Origin: Flavobacteriales bacterium
Lineage (GTDB): Bacteria > Bacteroidota > Bacteroidia > Flavobacteriales_G > Salibacteraceae
Assembly: GCA_018660685.1 (NCBI GenBank)
Contig: JABJJW010000012.1
Span: forward strand, 248,001 to 312,000
Direction: 5' to 3'
DNA length: 64,000 bases
The position numbers and the translations under genes were made by a program. Each line of letters begins with the position of its first letter. Within the stretch, counting starts at the first letter, position 1. Positions 51,235 to 59,564 of this stretch are shown here, one piece after another. The notes under the pieces are model-generated. The model saw only the letters and a list, made by a program, of their open reading frames with translations. It was not told the origin of the DNA and made no database searches.

Positions 51235-51804
51235 ATGCTTGAAACGCTCCTTCAGTTCGATTCTGCCATCTCGCTCAGCATTAACCATCTGAATTCAGAC
51301 ACCTTGGATCATCTTATGATTCAAGCAAGTTACAAGTGGACATGGGTCCCATTTTATGCGCTGTTACTCGGTTTACTTTTCAAACAAAATTCTTGGAAAC
51401 TTGTGTTGCTCATGATGGGATTCATAGCACTGAACGTGGTTTTGACAGATCAGCTCTCCGTGATGATGAAGGATTCATTTATGAGGTTGAGGCCTTGTCA
51501 CAATGCAGAACTCTCGACAATGCTTCACCTGCCCAATGGCTGTGGGGGTCAATACGGATTCGTCTCATCCCATTCCGCAAACACCATGGGACTAGCAATC
51601 CTACTAGCCCAGTTTCTAAGAGGAAAGTGGGTCCTGCCAACAATGTTGATTTTTGCATTACTGAATGGATATTCAAGAATTTATCTCGGCAAACACTATT
51701 TTCTCGATGTGATCGGAGGTTTTACTTTGGCAATTGTTATCGGCGTGATTCTGCTGTTCATTTTTGATCGATTGCGCCTCCGCCTAAACTTGGCAAATGA
51801 ATAA
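51235..51804 (+). CDS. PAP2-family membrane phosphatase
   Basis: A 189-residue membrane protein with five or so helices. The three PAP2 motifs are present: K-x6-RP (MKDSFMRLRP, Lys79 to Pro87), SxxxH (VSSHSANT, His113) and SR-x5-H-x3-D (SRIYLGKHYFLDV, His154 and Asp158). The enzyme probably dephosphorylates undecaprenyl pyrophosphate, phosphatidic acid or a related lipid phosphate at the membrane. It follows pyrG by 6 bp and overlaps crcB by 8 bp. Confidence 0.92.
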   Translation: MLETLLQFDSAISLSINHLNSDTLDHLMIQASYKWTWVPFYALLLGLLFKQNSWKLVLLMMGFIALNVVLTDQLSVMMKDSFMRLRPCHNAELSTMLHLPNGCGGQYGFVSSHSANTMGLAILLAQFLRGKWVLPTMLIFALLNGYSRIYLGKHYFLDVIGGFTLAIVIGVILLFIFDRLRLRLNLANE

Positions 51805-52159
51805 TTTCTTGCTTGTATTTCTTGGTGGTGGTCTCGGAAGCGTAAGCCGATACTTGATAAGCTTGGTATTCATCCGACTCGAGTTCTTGAGTCTGCCATG
51901 GGCCACTCTCTCTTCGAATCTATTGAGCGCAGCTATCTTAGGAACGTTCATTTGGAAGGTTAACCCAGAAGAAGGTTCAATCCTGTATCCTCTCATTGCC
52001 ATTGGCTTTTGTGGTGGTTTCAGTACATTTTCTACGTTCAGTATGGAAACTCTCGAGTTGCTTAAACAAGGTGAGACGACCTGGGCAGTTCTTAACGTGA
52101 TGTTCAGCGTAGTCTTATGTCTTTTTGTTCTATATGCCCTTTATAAATTGATGCGATGA
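51797..52159 (+). CDS. crcB: Fluoride ion channel CrcB/Fluc
   Basis: A 120-residue four-helix channel protein. It has the GGGLGSVSRY motif near the start and the GFCGGFSTFSTFSMETLEL motif that forms the ion pathway with its Phe and Thr/Ser residues. The channel works as a dual-topology dimer that exports fluoride. It overlaps the PAP2 gene by 8 bp and the phosphatase gene by 4 bp. No fluoride riboswitch was recognised upstream, as expected for an internal operon position. Confidence 0.95.
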   Translation: MNNFLLVFLGGGLGSVSRYLISLVFIRLEFLSLPWATLSSNLLSAAILGTFIWKVNPEEGSILYPLIAIGFCGGFSTFSTFSMETLELLKQGETTWAVLNVMFSVVLCLFVLYALYKLMR

Positions 52160-53772
52160 GAAAGTCATTCCTCCTATTAGCAATTGCCCTTTATTCAATC
52201 TCCATTTCTGCGCAAGAGAAGCCGACGCTTGTGGTTGGCATCGTCGTAGATCAAATGCGGATGGATTACATCTACAGATACTGGGAAAAGTTTTCTGAGA
52301 ATGGCTTTAAACGAATGATACGTGATGGTTTTTTATGCAAGAACGCTCATATCAACTATGCTGGAACCTATACAGCACCTGGACATGCTTCAATTTATTC
52401 GGGATCAACTCCAATGACGCATGGAATTATTGGAAATGATTGGTTTGACAAGAAAGAAAACCAAATGGTTTATTGCGTTTATGACTCTACGCAAACCTCC
52501 GTCGGAACCAAGGCAGATGCCGGCAAAATGTCCCCACATAGAATGCTGGTTCCGACAATAGGAGATGTGATTCGGACTAATTCTGTCTTTAAGGGAAAAT
52601 CAATAGGAATATCATTAAAGGACCGGGGAGCAATTCTACCCGCTGGATTTTCAGCCAATGGTGCATATTGGATGGACTATACGAGCGGTGACATGGTTAC
52701 AAGTAGTTACTACATGGAGAAACTACCTGTTTGGGTAAGCAACTTCAACAAGCAGAAATGGCCCGATAAGCTCGCAAAAAATGGTTGGTCAACTCTATTG
52801 GCAATCGAGAAGTACGTAGAGAGTTCAGAGGACAACTCCCCGTATGAAAGATTGATGGACACAAAGGAAACTCCCACCTTCCCATATGATCTTCCTGCCA
52901 TAATCAAAGCTTCGAGTTATTACAGCTTCGGGATTTCACCATTTGGAAACACTTTGTTGGGCAAGTTTGCAGAGCAAGCAATTATCAACGAAGATTTGGG
53001 TGGTGACGAGAACATGGATTTGCTTGCTATTTCTTTCTCCTCAACGGACATGGCCGGACATATGTTCGGACCACAATCCATTGAAATCCAAGACACATAT
53101 TTGAGATTAGATTTAGAGCTTTCAAGCCTACTAAAAATGTTGGACGATCGAGTAGGATCAGGCAATTACACGTTGTTCTTGACAGCAGATCATGCCGCTC
53201 CATCTGTACCACAATTGCTAATTGACCAAGGCATTCCTTCCGGAACAGTAGACAGGAAAGATCTCAGAGCATACATGGAGAAAGCCTTGGATACTTCGTT
53301 TGGTGATGCCGATTGGATCCGTAGCTACTACAACCAAGAATTGTTCTTTAATTATAAAACGTTCGATGCGCAAGGAAAAAGCATTGAAGATGGATATTCT
53401 GTAATAAGAAAGGCTCTAGACGACTATGATGGAATAGTCTCTGTTTACAGCAAGGAAGATTTACAACACCCACTGCCCCACAATAAGTTCACACAGTTAA
53501 CGCGGAATGGATGGAATCAAATGAGATCTGGTGATATGGCAGTCCAATACTCTCCTGGGCTGATTGAGTATTATAATAAAGGAACTGATCACGAGTCATC
53601 TTACAACTATGACACGCATATTCCTCTAATTCTCATGGGAAAAGGGATCAAAAATGGAGTCTCGAGCGATCCAGTGGATGTATCTCAGATTGTCCCAACA
53701 GTGTGTATGGCCATCAGTGTTGCCTTGCCCGATGCTTCAGAGCATCGTGTAATCAAGAAGGCACTTCACTAG
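52156..53772 (+). CDS. Alkaline phosphatase family protein, PafA-like
   Basis: A 538-residue secreted metallo-phosphatase. The signal peptide is 1-20 (ending ISISAQ). The nucleophile region NYAGTYTAPGHASIYSG at about residues 67-83 is the PafA-type Thr motif, and VVGIVVDQMRMDYIY and LTADHAAPS supply metal-ligand Asp and His residues. PafA of Bacteroidota is a broad phosphomonoesterase of the periplasm. It overlaps crcB by 4 bp and meets the DUF4197 gene tail-to-tail over CTAG, leaving no terminator. Confidence 0.9.
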   Translation: MRKSFLLLAIALYSISISAQEKPTLVVGIVVDQMRMDYIYRYWEKFSENGFKRMIRDGFLCKNAHINYAGTYTAPGHASIYSGSTPMTHGIIGNDWFDKKENQMVYCVYDSTQTSVGTKADAGKMSPHRMLVPTIGDVIRTNSVFKGKSIGISLKDRGAILPAGFSANGAYWMDYTSGDMVTSSYYMEKLPVWVSNFNKQKWPDKLAKNGWSTLLAIEKYVESSEDNSPYERLMDTKETPTFPYDLPAIIKASSYYSFGISPFGNTLLGKFAEQAIINEDLGGDENMDLLAISFSSTDMAGHMFGPQSIEIQDTYLRLDLELSSLLKMLDDRVGSGNYTLFLTADHAAPSVPQLLIDQGIPSGTVDRKDLRAYMEKALDTSFGDADWIRSYYNQELFFNYKTFDAQGKSIEDGYSVIRKALDDYDGIVSVYSKEDLQHPLPHNKFTQLTRNGWNQMRSGDMAVQYSPGLIEYYNKGTDHESSYNYDTHIPLILMGKGIKNGVSSDPVDVSQIVPTVCMAISVALPDASEHRVIKKALH

Positions 53773-54500
53773 TCTTGCTCAGCGAAAACTTTCTCTAGAA
53801 TGTCGGTCACTCGATGAGCCGGATCATCTCGAATTAGCTTTTCTTCTTTCGCCACTTTCACAAAAACGCCTTTCAAGGCTTTGTTCGTTGTGTGCTCGCT
53901 CAATGTATTCGTCTCGATTTTATCCCAAAGAATTCCATTGATGCTAGCCGTATTGTATACATTCAGCATCGAGGAATACGAGTCTTCTGCTGACACTCCT
54001 AGCACTAAATCTTTGTTCAAGGAATTACTAATTTTTGGTTCGAACGCATCGAATAAATTCTGGAAAGTCTTCTGCTTTAAATAGGAGGTCGCTGCTGTAT
54101 CGTTTCCGTGAAGAATGCTCAACCCATCTTGAATTGTCATTTCGGTTATGGCATCAACAAATATTGGGGCTGCCTCAGTCGCAGCGTCTTCTGCAGCACG
54201 GTTAATCGTCAAGATAGTTTCATCAACTAGGCCATTCAGAATGGGAACTGACTGCAGAACATCATAAACCGGTTGCGCCTCTTCAGGCAAAAGAATTTTG
54301 ACAAGTGCATCTCCGAAAAACCCATCAACTGCGGTCAATGTCACCACTGCGGAATCTGTTCCGTGAGTCAACGCGTCTTTAAGCCCTTGGATAATTTCCC
54401 CTTCCGTTAATCCCGCTTCATCTAATGAATCGAATAACTCTTCACAGGATGTGAGTGCGATAGCCAAAACTGGAATCAAGAACAATGATTTCATTTTCAT
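53769..54500 (-). CDS. DUF4197-domain lipoprotein
   Basis: A 243-residue protein with a lipoprotein signal (lipobox ALTSC at about Cys19) followed by the DUF4197 domain: LTEGEIIQGLKDALTHGTDSA, GDALVKILLPEEAQPV, and a C-terminal ILWDKIETNTLSEHTTNKAL followed by LKGVFVKVAKEEKLIRDDPA. The domain's function is unknown. It is mostly alpha-helical and probably periplasmic. It is convergent with the PafA-like gene and overlaps it by 4 bp in a CTAG stop pair. Confidence 0.9.
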   Translation of the reverse strand: MKMKSLFLIPVLAIALTSCEELFDSLDEAGLTEGEIIQGLKDALTHGTDSAVVTLTAVDGFFGDALVKILLPEEAQPVYDVLQSVPILNGLVDETILTINRAAEDAATEAAPIFVDAITEMTIQDGLSILHGNDTAATSYLKQKTFQNLFDAFEPKISNSLNKDLVLGVSAEDSYSSMLNVYNTASINGILWDKIETNTLSEHTTNKALKGVFVKVAKEEKLIRDDPAHRVTDILEKVFAEQD

Positions 54501-54544
54501 AACAATTCAATTTTAATCAAAAAGCTTGCAACAAGTGATCCAAA

Positions 54545-55558
54545 CTAGATACTTCTAAAGACGTTCAAAGTTTCATCAATTTGATTTGAAGAAATGTCAA
54601 GGTGGGTTACAAATCTCACCTTGCCCTTTCCAAAATTCACAGCCAATATGTTCTTTCTACTCAGAACTTCTAAGAAATCGTTCTGATGCTTGCCCTCTTT
54701 CAACTCAGCAACGACAATGTTCGTTTCTGGTTCTAACACGCGTTCAATCCACGAGCAATCTACCAGCCCGTCAGCCAGCATTTTTGCTTTAGAGTGATCT
54801 TCAGCGAGTCTTTCAATATGAATCTCCAAGGCGAAAATTCCAGCTGCAGCAACGTAACCAGCCTGACGCATTCCTCCTCCGAAAACTTTTCTCACTCTCC
54901 TGGCCTGCTTCATCATTGTCTTATCCCCAAGTAAAAGAGATCCAATTGGACATCCTAAGCCCTTACTCAGGCAAATCGATATGGTATCGAAATTCAACCC
55001 ATAATCTTTGGGAGAATGACCTGTTGCGACCAATGCATTGAAAAGACGAGCTCCATCCAAGTGCATTTTCAGTCCGGCATCTCGGGCAGTGGCTGAAATA
55101 CTTGCAATTTCAGAAAGGTCCCAAGTAACTCCACCTCCTTTGTTGCATGTGTTTTCGATGGATACCAGAGAAGAAATTGGAAAATGTGGGTCATCTGGGT
55201 TTATAGCTTCTTCAACCATTTCAGAAGTAAACCTTCCTTGGTCTCCCCGGAGAAGACGAACGGAACATCCCGAATTAAAAGCAATTCCACCCCCTTCATA
55301 ATTGTAAATGTGAGAGAGCTCGTGACAAATTACCTCTTGACCAGGTTGGGTATGAACTTTAATCGCAATTTGATTGGTCATAGTTCCAGATGGGCAAAAG
55401 AGCGCAGCCTCCATTCCAAACAATTTTGCCGCTTTTTCTTCCAACGCATTGACGGTCGGATCATCTTCAAAAACGTCGTCTCCCACTGCCGCACTCGTCA
55501 TAGCTTGAAGCATTTCGGGGGTCGCCTTCGTTACCGTATCACTTCTAAAATCAATCAT
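54545..55558 (-). CDS. ltaE: Low-specificity L-threonine aldolase
   Basis: A 337-residue PLP enzyme that cleaves threonine and allo-threonine to glycine and acetaldehyde. It opens [20 protein letters not shown] and has [21 protein letters not shown]-type Asp contact ([15 protein letters not shown]) and the PLP-binding Lys199 in [15 protein letters not shown]. Start at ATG 55558, directly after the stop of the O-methyltransferase gene (55559). It is the last gene of the M16-Wzy-OMT-ltaE operon on the minus strand. Confidence 0.95.
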   Translation of the reverse strand: MIDFRSDTVTKATPEMLQAMTSAAVGDDVFEDDPTVNALEEKAAKLFGMEAALFCPSGTMTNQIAIKVHTQPGQEVICHELSHIYNYEGGGIAFNSGCSVRLLRGDQGRFTSEMVEEAINPDDPHFPISSLVSIENTCNKGGGVTWDLSEIASISATARDAGLKMHLDGARLFNALVATGHSPKDYGLNFDTISICLSKGLGCPIGSLLLGDKTMMKQARRVRKVFGGGMRQAGYVAAAGIFALEIHIERLAEDHSKAKMLADGLVDCSWIERVLEPETNIVVAELKEGKHQNDFLEVLSRKNILAVNFGKGKVRFVTHLDISSNQIDETLNVFRSI

Positions 55559-56203
55559 CTAAGCAATTTTTCGAGCTATCATCAATCCGTCACGAACCGG
55601 CAAAAGCACATTGTCCAAATTAGGATTATCTGTCACCAATTCATTGTACTCATGCAGCGCTGCCGTTTCCTCGTCCATGTTTCGAGGATCAGATGTCACC
55701 TTTCCGCTCCACAGGACATTATCTGCAATGATGTATCCACCTACGTTCACTTTTGGCAATACCTGTTTTAAATAGTTTGGATAATTCCGTTTATCCGCAT
55801 CGAGAAAGACTAGGTCAAATGGCGCTTGCAATGAATCAATTACGTCTCCTGCATCTCCAATATGAAGATGCAGATTCTCGCGATACTCGGACTTTGCAAA
55901 GAAAGCCTCAACGACTGACTGAAGTTCGTCATTCACCTCAATCGTGTCGACGCGTCCACCGTCCGCCAATCCTTCAGCCCAACAAAGTGCAGAATAGCCT
56001 GTGTAAGTTCCAACTTCCACTACGTGCTTTGGGCTAATCATTTTACTCAACATGGCTAGTACACGGCCTTGTAGGTGGCCTGCCAACATTCTTGGCATCA
56101 AAACCTTCGCGTTTGTGAAACGATTGATCTCAGCAAGCAAATCAGATTCTACTGCGCTAAATTGCTCGCTATAACCCTCTATTTCTTCTGGTAAAAAGTC
56201 CAT
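55559..56203 (-). CDS. SAM-dependent O-methyltransferase (CCoAOMT-like)
   Basis: A 214-residue class I methyltransferase of the caffeoyl-CoA/catechol O-methyltransferase family. SAM motif I is VVEVGTYTGYSALCWAEGL, the acidic residue of motif II is DTIEVNDEL, and the metal-binding region is LVFLDADKRNYPNYL with DNVLWSGKV further on. A divalent cation and a catechol-like acceptor are typical of the family. The acceptor here is unknown. The ATG at 56203 overlaps the last base of the O-antigen-ligase gene upstream, and its stop adjoins ltaE. Confidence 0.93.
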   Translation of the reverse strand: MDFLPEEIEGYSEQFSAVESDLLAEINRFTNAKVLMPRMLAGHLQGRVLAMLSKMISPKHVVEVGTYTGYSALCWAEGLADGGRVDTIEVNDELQSVVEAFFAKSEYRENLHLHIGDAGDVIDSLQAPFDLVFLDADKRNYPNYLKQVLPKVNVGGYIIADNVLWSGKVTSDPRNMDEETAALHEYNELVTDNPNLDNVLLPVRDGLMIARKIA

Positions 56204-58236
56204 TAATTCTGGGTTTTAGTCATCTCTTCAAGGTCAGTAAGTCCGGCAGGAAGATACTTCTCAATCAGTGAGTTTGCAAGATCGCAATCATCATATTCTT
56301 CGCAAGTGTTCAGCATATAATAGGATGCATCGATGAGCACCTGATCCGAAAATGGTATGTGATTGATGGAACTCTTCTTCATCAAGTCCAGTGCCCAGTG
56401 AGGTGTGTTCCTGATCGCCTCAACCGTCAAATACATCTTTCGTTCGGGAAACGATGGCAAAATGTGATTCAGACTATCAATCGCGAGATTGACTCCTAGT
56501 TGTTCAAATGCTTCATTTGAATTTGATGGGTCCGCGTTGAGATATGCCTTGAATGCACTTCTCCAATCTCCCTGTTGATACCTAATCTGAGCAACATTAA
56601 ACCACCCTTGTAAGTATCTAGGAGTTCGGTTCACTGACTCGTAAAAGAAGGTCATGCCGTCGTTCAATTTTCGTTCATTCACACTGCAAATCCCAAGACT
56701 ATTTAGGACATCTGGATGATATGGATTTATGACGTACGCTTTTTGAAAACTGTTGCAAGACGTTCCATTTCCCTGCAAATAGAATCCACTAAACCATTCC
56801 AAAGGCATGGAGTAAGAATCCTTGACCATTCCTAGGCTTATCGCTTTGTCCACAGAAGATTTGGCTTGGCTCCACTCGTCTTTTGTCTGATGACTGCGTG
56901 CGTCGAAATAGTGCCATTCAGCCATTCCTCTCCACACAAAAGTTAGCACAACCATAATGGAGATCAGAACAATTGTGGCTTGAGATAATTTCCCAAATCG
57001 AGAAACACGAGGACTTCGAAAAGTCAAAACGCACAACAGCGAAATGATCAATAAAAACTCTGGTCTTTCTACTGGAAAATTGGTGAATGATGCAATGAAT
57101 ATTCCGATCCAAGAAAGATGAAGAGCGTACGCAGAAAAGCCTTCAGGTCTGATTCTTCGAAACGACAGAACTATTCCCCATACATGAACCCCTAAATACA
57201 ATAGAGCAGGCAGAATGCCAGCCTCCGAGAACAGCCAGAGATAATCGTTGTGTGGCCTTTGATAAAAAAGTGTTCCGGATTCTGTTAGCATTCCATCTTG
57301 TGGATATTGCATGATCAAAACCTTCCATGAATCGAATCCTGCGCCGAAAAACAGTGAAGAAAATGCAAGCTCCAATGTTCTTGCCTGAAGGAGCAATCGA
57401 TCACGGGTAGTACCTTTTTCTAAATCGAAGCTCATTTCGAATTGATGCCAAAAAGTGTAGGGATCATCAATCACCAGCAATCCGAAAATCAGAATGATGA
57501 CAACCGAAGTAATTCCAAACTGCATGACTTTTCTCCAAACAAGACGTGGAAAAAGATTGAATTTCATTTGCACAAAAGCCGTAACCAATGAGAATATAAC
57601 AAGCGTAATCCAAGCCATCCTGTTGAGAAGTAGAATGCCAAGGAGGAGTGCAAACCCAATTGAACAAGCCTTGACCACTTTCCAGATTACATGAGGAGGT
57701 TCATAGATGGCGACGAATGGCAATAGCACCAGCATGTACTGAACAAGCAGATTCCGATGCGCCATGTTTGCGGTCACCTTGTAAGTTGCTTGGTGAGTGA
57801 GCGTGGTTCCATCAAGCGCCACCACCCACTCAAACATCGCCCATCCTGAGATGACAAAAAGCAGAAATGTCATCATCTTGGCTGAATTTTGGATTCGGTT
57901 TTCATCGTTTCCGAGAATGGCACTTAGAGCCACACAACAAACCAAGATGAAGCCATATTTCGAGAAGAAGGAGAGACCTTCCAATGTACTATCGGCTTGG
58001 ATTAGTGCAGGAATGAGGGTAACCAAGAAGAGAATCCCAAATCCCCTCAAGAGCCAATATTCTTCGTCGTTCGTTTTGTCTCTCTTCCAAAATAAAAGCA
58101 GGATTGTCAGAACAACGGTTGATTCGAGTATCAACTTCGACCATTGAGAACTATCCGTGTGGAAAGAAAAGAATCCAAGAACAGAGAAGAGGAATAACAG
58201 ATATAGAAAAACTGATTTTATAGAAAGAGCCTTCAT
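56203..58236 (-). CDS. O-antigen ligase-like (Wzy_C) membrane protein with C-terminal TPR
   Basis: A 677-residue protein. The first ~440 residues hold about eleven membrane helices and the Wzy_C region, with the conserved YQRPHNDYLWLFSEAGILPA (His near residue 325) in a periplasmic loop and MAWITLVIFSLVTAFVQMKF before it. Residues 450-620 have TPR-type helix repeats (HPDVLNSLGICSVNERKLND, PRYLQGWFNVAQIRYQQGDW, RSAFKAYLNA). Such proteins ligate or polymerise surface glycan or glycosylate pilin-like proteins. The coupling to TPR is recurrent but its partner is unknown. It sits 8 bp after the M16 peptidase gene on the same strand. Confidence 0.83.
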   Translation of the reverse strand: MKALSIKSVFLYLLFLFSVLGFFSFHTDSSQWSKLILESTVVLTILLLFWKRDKTNDEEYWLLRGFGILFLVTLIPALIQADSTLEGLSFFSKYGFILVCCVALSAILGNDENRIQNSAKMMTFLLFVISGWAMFEWVVALDGTTLTHQATYKVTANMAHRNLLVQYMLVLLPFVAIYEPPHVIWKVVKACSIGFALLLGILLLNRMAWITLVIFSLVTAFVQMKFNLFPRLVWRKVMQFGITSVVIILIFGLLVIDDPYTFWHQFEMSFDLEKGTTRDRLLLQARTLELAFSSLFFGAGFDSWKVLIMQYPQDGMLTESGTLFYQRPHNDYLWLFSEAGILPALLYLGVHVWGIVLSFRRIRPEGFSAYALHLSWIGIFIASFTNFPVERPEFLLIISLLCVLTFRSPRVSRFGKLSQATIVLISIMVVLTFVWRGMAEWHYFDARSHQTKDEWSQAKSSVDKAISLGMVKDSYSMPLEWFSGFYLQGNGTSCNSFQKAYVINPYHPDVLNSLGICSVNERKLNDGMTFFYESVNRTPRYLQGWFNVAQIRYQQGDWRSAFKAYLNADPSNSNEAFEQLGVNLAIDSLNHILPSFPERKMYLTVEAIRNTPHWALDLMKKSSINHIPFSDQVLIDASYYMLNTCEEYDDCDLANSLIEKYLPAGLTDLEEMTKTQN

Positions 58237-58244
58237 TCTTCCGA

Positions 58245-59474
58245 TTATTCAGGCACGTAGCTCAACTGGCTCATCGTTCCACTCTCAAACAACTCTGTGG
58301 CAAGATCTTGAATTTCGCGAGCCGTGATTGACTCAATCTCCTTCTTCATTTCAGCGAAAGAGTCCACGCGATCAAAATGAAGAAGGCTTTTACCAAGAGT
58401 GAGCATGAGGTTGCTGCGGTTTTCTTGTGAAACTGCAATTTGACCGATTAATTGGTTGTGGGCGGCGGTCAGCATTCTATCTGTGAGTCGACGATCTTTC
58501 AAGATGTCTAGCTCCTTTTTTATCAGCCGATTAACCTTGTTGAAATGACGTTTATCAGTTCCAAAATATATCTCAAAGATTCCGCAATCAGTATAGGCGT
58601 TATAATGTGATTCAATGTAATAACAATAGCCCATCTTCTCTCTAATCTTGAGGTTTAGCCGACTGTTCAAAGCTGGACCACCGAGAATATTATTGAGCAT
58701 AACCATCGTGCGCACGCGATCATCATCTAATCCGAAAGTTGATTTTCCGATCAACGAATGAACCTGATGAACATTCGCTTTCTTTTCAATTTTAAACTCG
58801 GCCGACTTCGGCTTAACGCGAGTGACATTGACTGATTCTTGGAGTTGAATGGGTTCAAGAATTCTCTTGCAGAATGACCTAAGTTTTCGTTTACTCAAAT
58901 TACCAACGCAAGCGAAAACGATCTGATCTGTTTTATAAAGTCTGTCCACAAAGCGTTTGATATCAGTACGTGTCAAACTTGAAATGTTTTCCTCACTTCC
59001 TAGTATCGGTCTTCCGAGAGAATGCTCTGGATACATCAGTTCTTCAAACTCGTCCACGAGCATTTCATCCGGATTGTCTTTGTAAGAATTTATTTCATCC
59101 TTAATCACAGATATTTCCTTCTTGATTTCTTTTTCTGGGAATTTAGATGAAAAGGTCACGTCGACTAGTAATTCGGCTGCGCGTTCAAAGTGTTCTTTCA
59201 GAGCGGTTGCATAGACACAAGTTTCTTCCTTGGTCGTATATGCATTGATTTCACCGCCAACAGAATCTATCCTTGTTAGTATATGAAAAGCCTTGCGGCG
59301 CTGTGTACCCTTAAATAAGCCATGCTCGATGAGGTGGGCAATTCCACTTTCATCATGAGTTTCATCACGAGAACCAGCGTTAATAATGAATCCGCAATGA
59401 ACCGTCATTATATTTGCGTCCTCCACGTGAAGCACGCGAAGACCATTGGGGAGTCTGAGGATGTCGAATTCCAT
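58245..59474 (-). CDS. M16-family zinc metalloprotease
   Basis: A 409-residue insulinase-like protease. The inverted zinc motif HxxEH is intact as SGIAHLIEHGLFKGTQRRKA (His47, Glu50, His51), followed by GGEINAYTTKEETCVYATAL. The second half has the R/Y-type domain (GGPALNSRLNLKIREKMGYC). Homologues work as processing peptidase or peptide-degrading pairs; a single gene suggests a dimer of identical subunits. It is the first gene of the minus-strand operon and lies 90 bp from the divergent PorE-like gene. Confidence 0.93.
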   Translation of the reverse strand: MEFDILRLPNGLRVLHVEDANIMTVHCGFIINAGSRDETHDESGIAHLIEHGLFKGTQRRKAFHILTRIDSVGGEINAYTTKEETCVYATALKEHFERAAELLVDVTFSSKFPEKEIKKEISVIKDEINSYKDNPDEMLVDEFEELMYPEHSLGRPILGSEENISSLTRTDIKRFVDRLYKTDQIVFACVGNLSKRKLRSFCKRILEPIQLQESVNVTRVKPKSAEFKIEKKANVHQVHSLIGKSTFGLDDDRVRTMVMLNNILGGPALNSRLNLKIREKMGYCYYIESHYNAYTDCGIFEIYFGTDKRHFNKVNRLIKKELDILKDRRLTDRMLTAAHNQLIGQIAVSQENRSNLMLTLGKSLLHFDRVDSFAEMKKEIESITAREIQDLATELFESGTMSQLSYVPE

Positions 59475-59564
59475 TAAGAATCCAAAGTTAGTAAACCCTC
59501 AAGTGGGCTTATCCAGTGCGTGGAGATATTGATATTTTTAAAACCGATCAATCTACTTTGCTTG

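Noticed and set aside
51336-51767. 143-codon plus-strand ORF within the PAP2 gene
   Set aside because: Out-of-frame shadow of a membrane protein with complete catalytic motifs.
55184-55771. 195-codon plus-strand ORF across the ltaE and O-methyltransferase genes
   Set aside because: Antisense to two genes with clear catalytic motifs.
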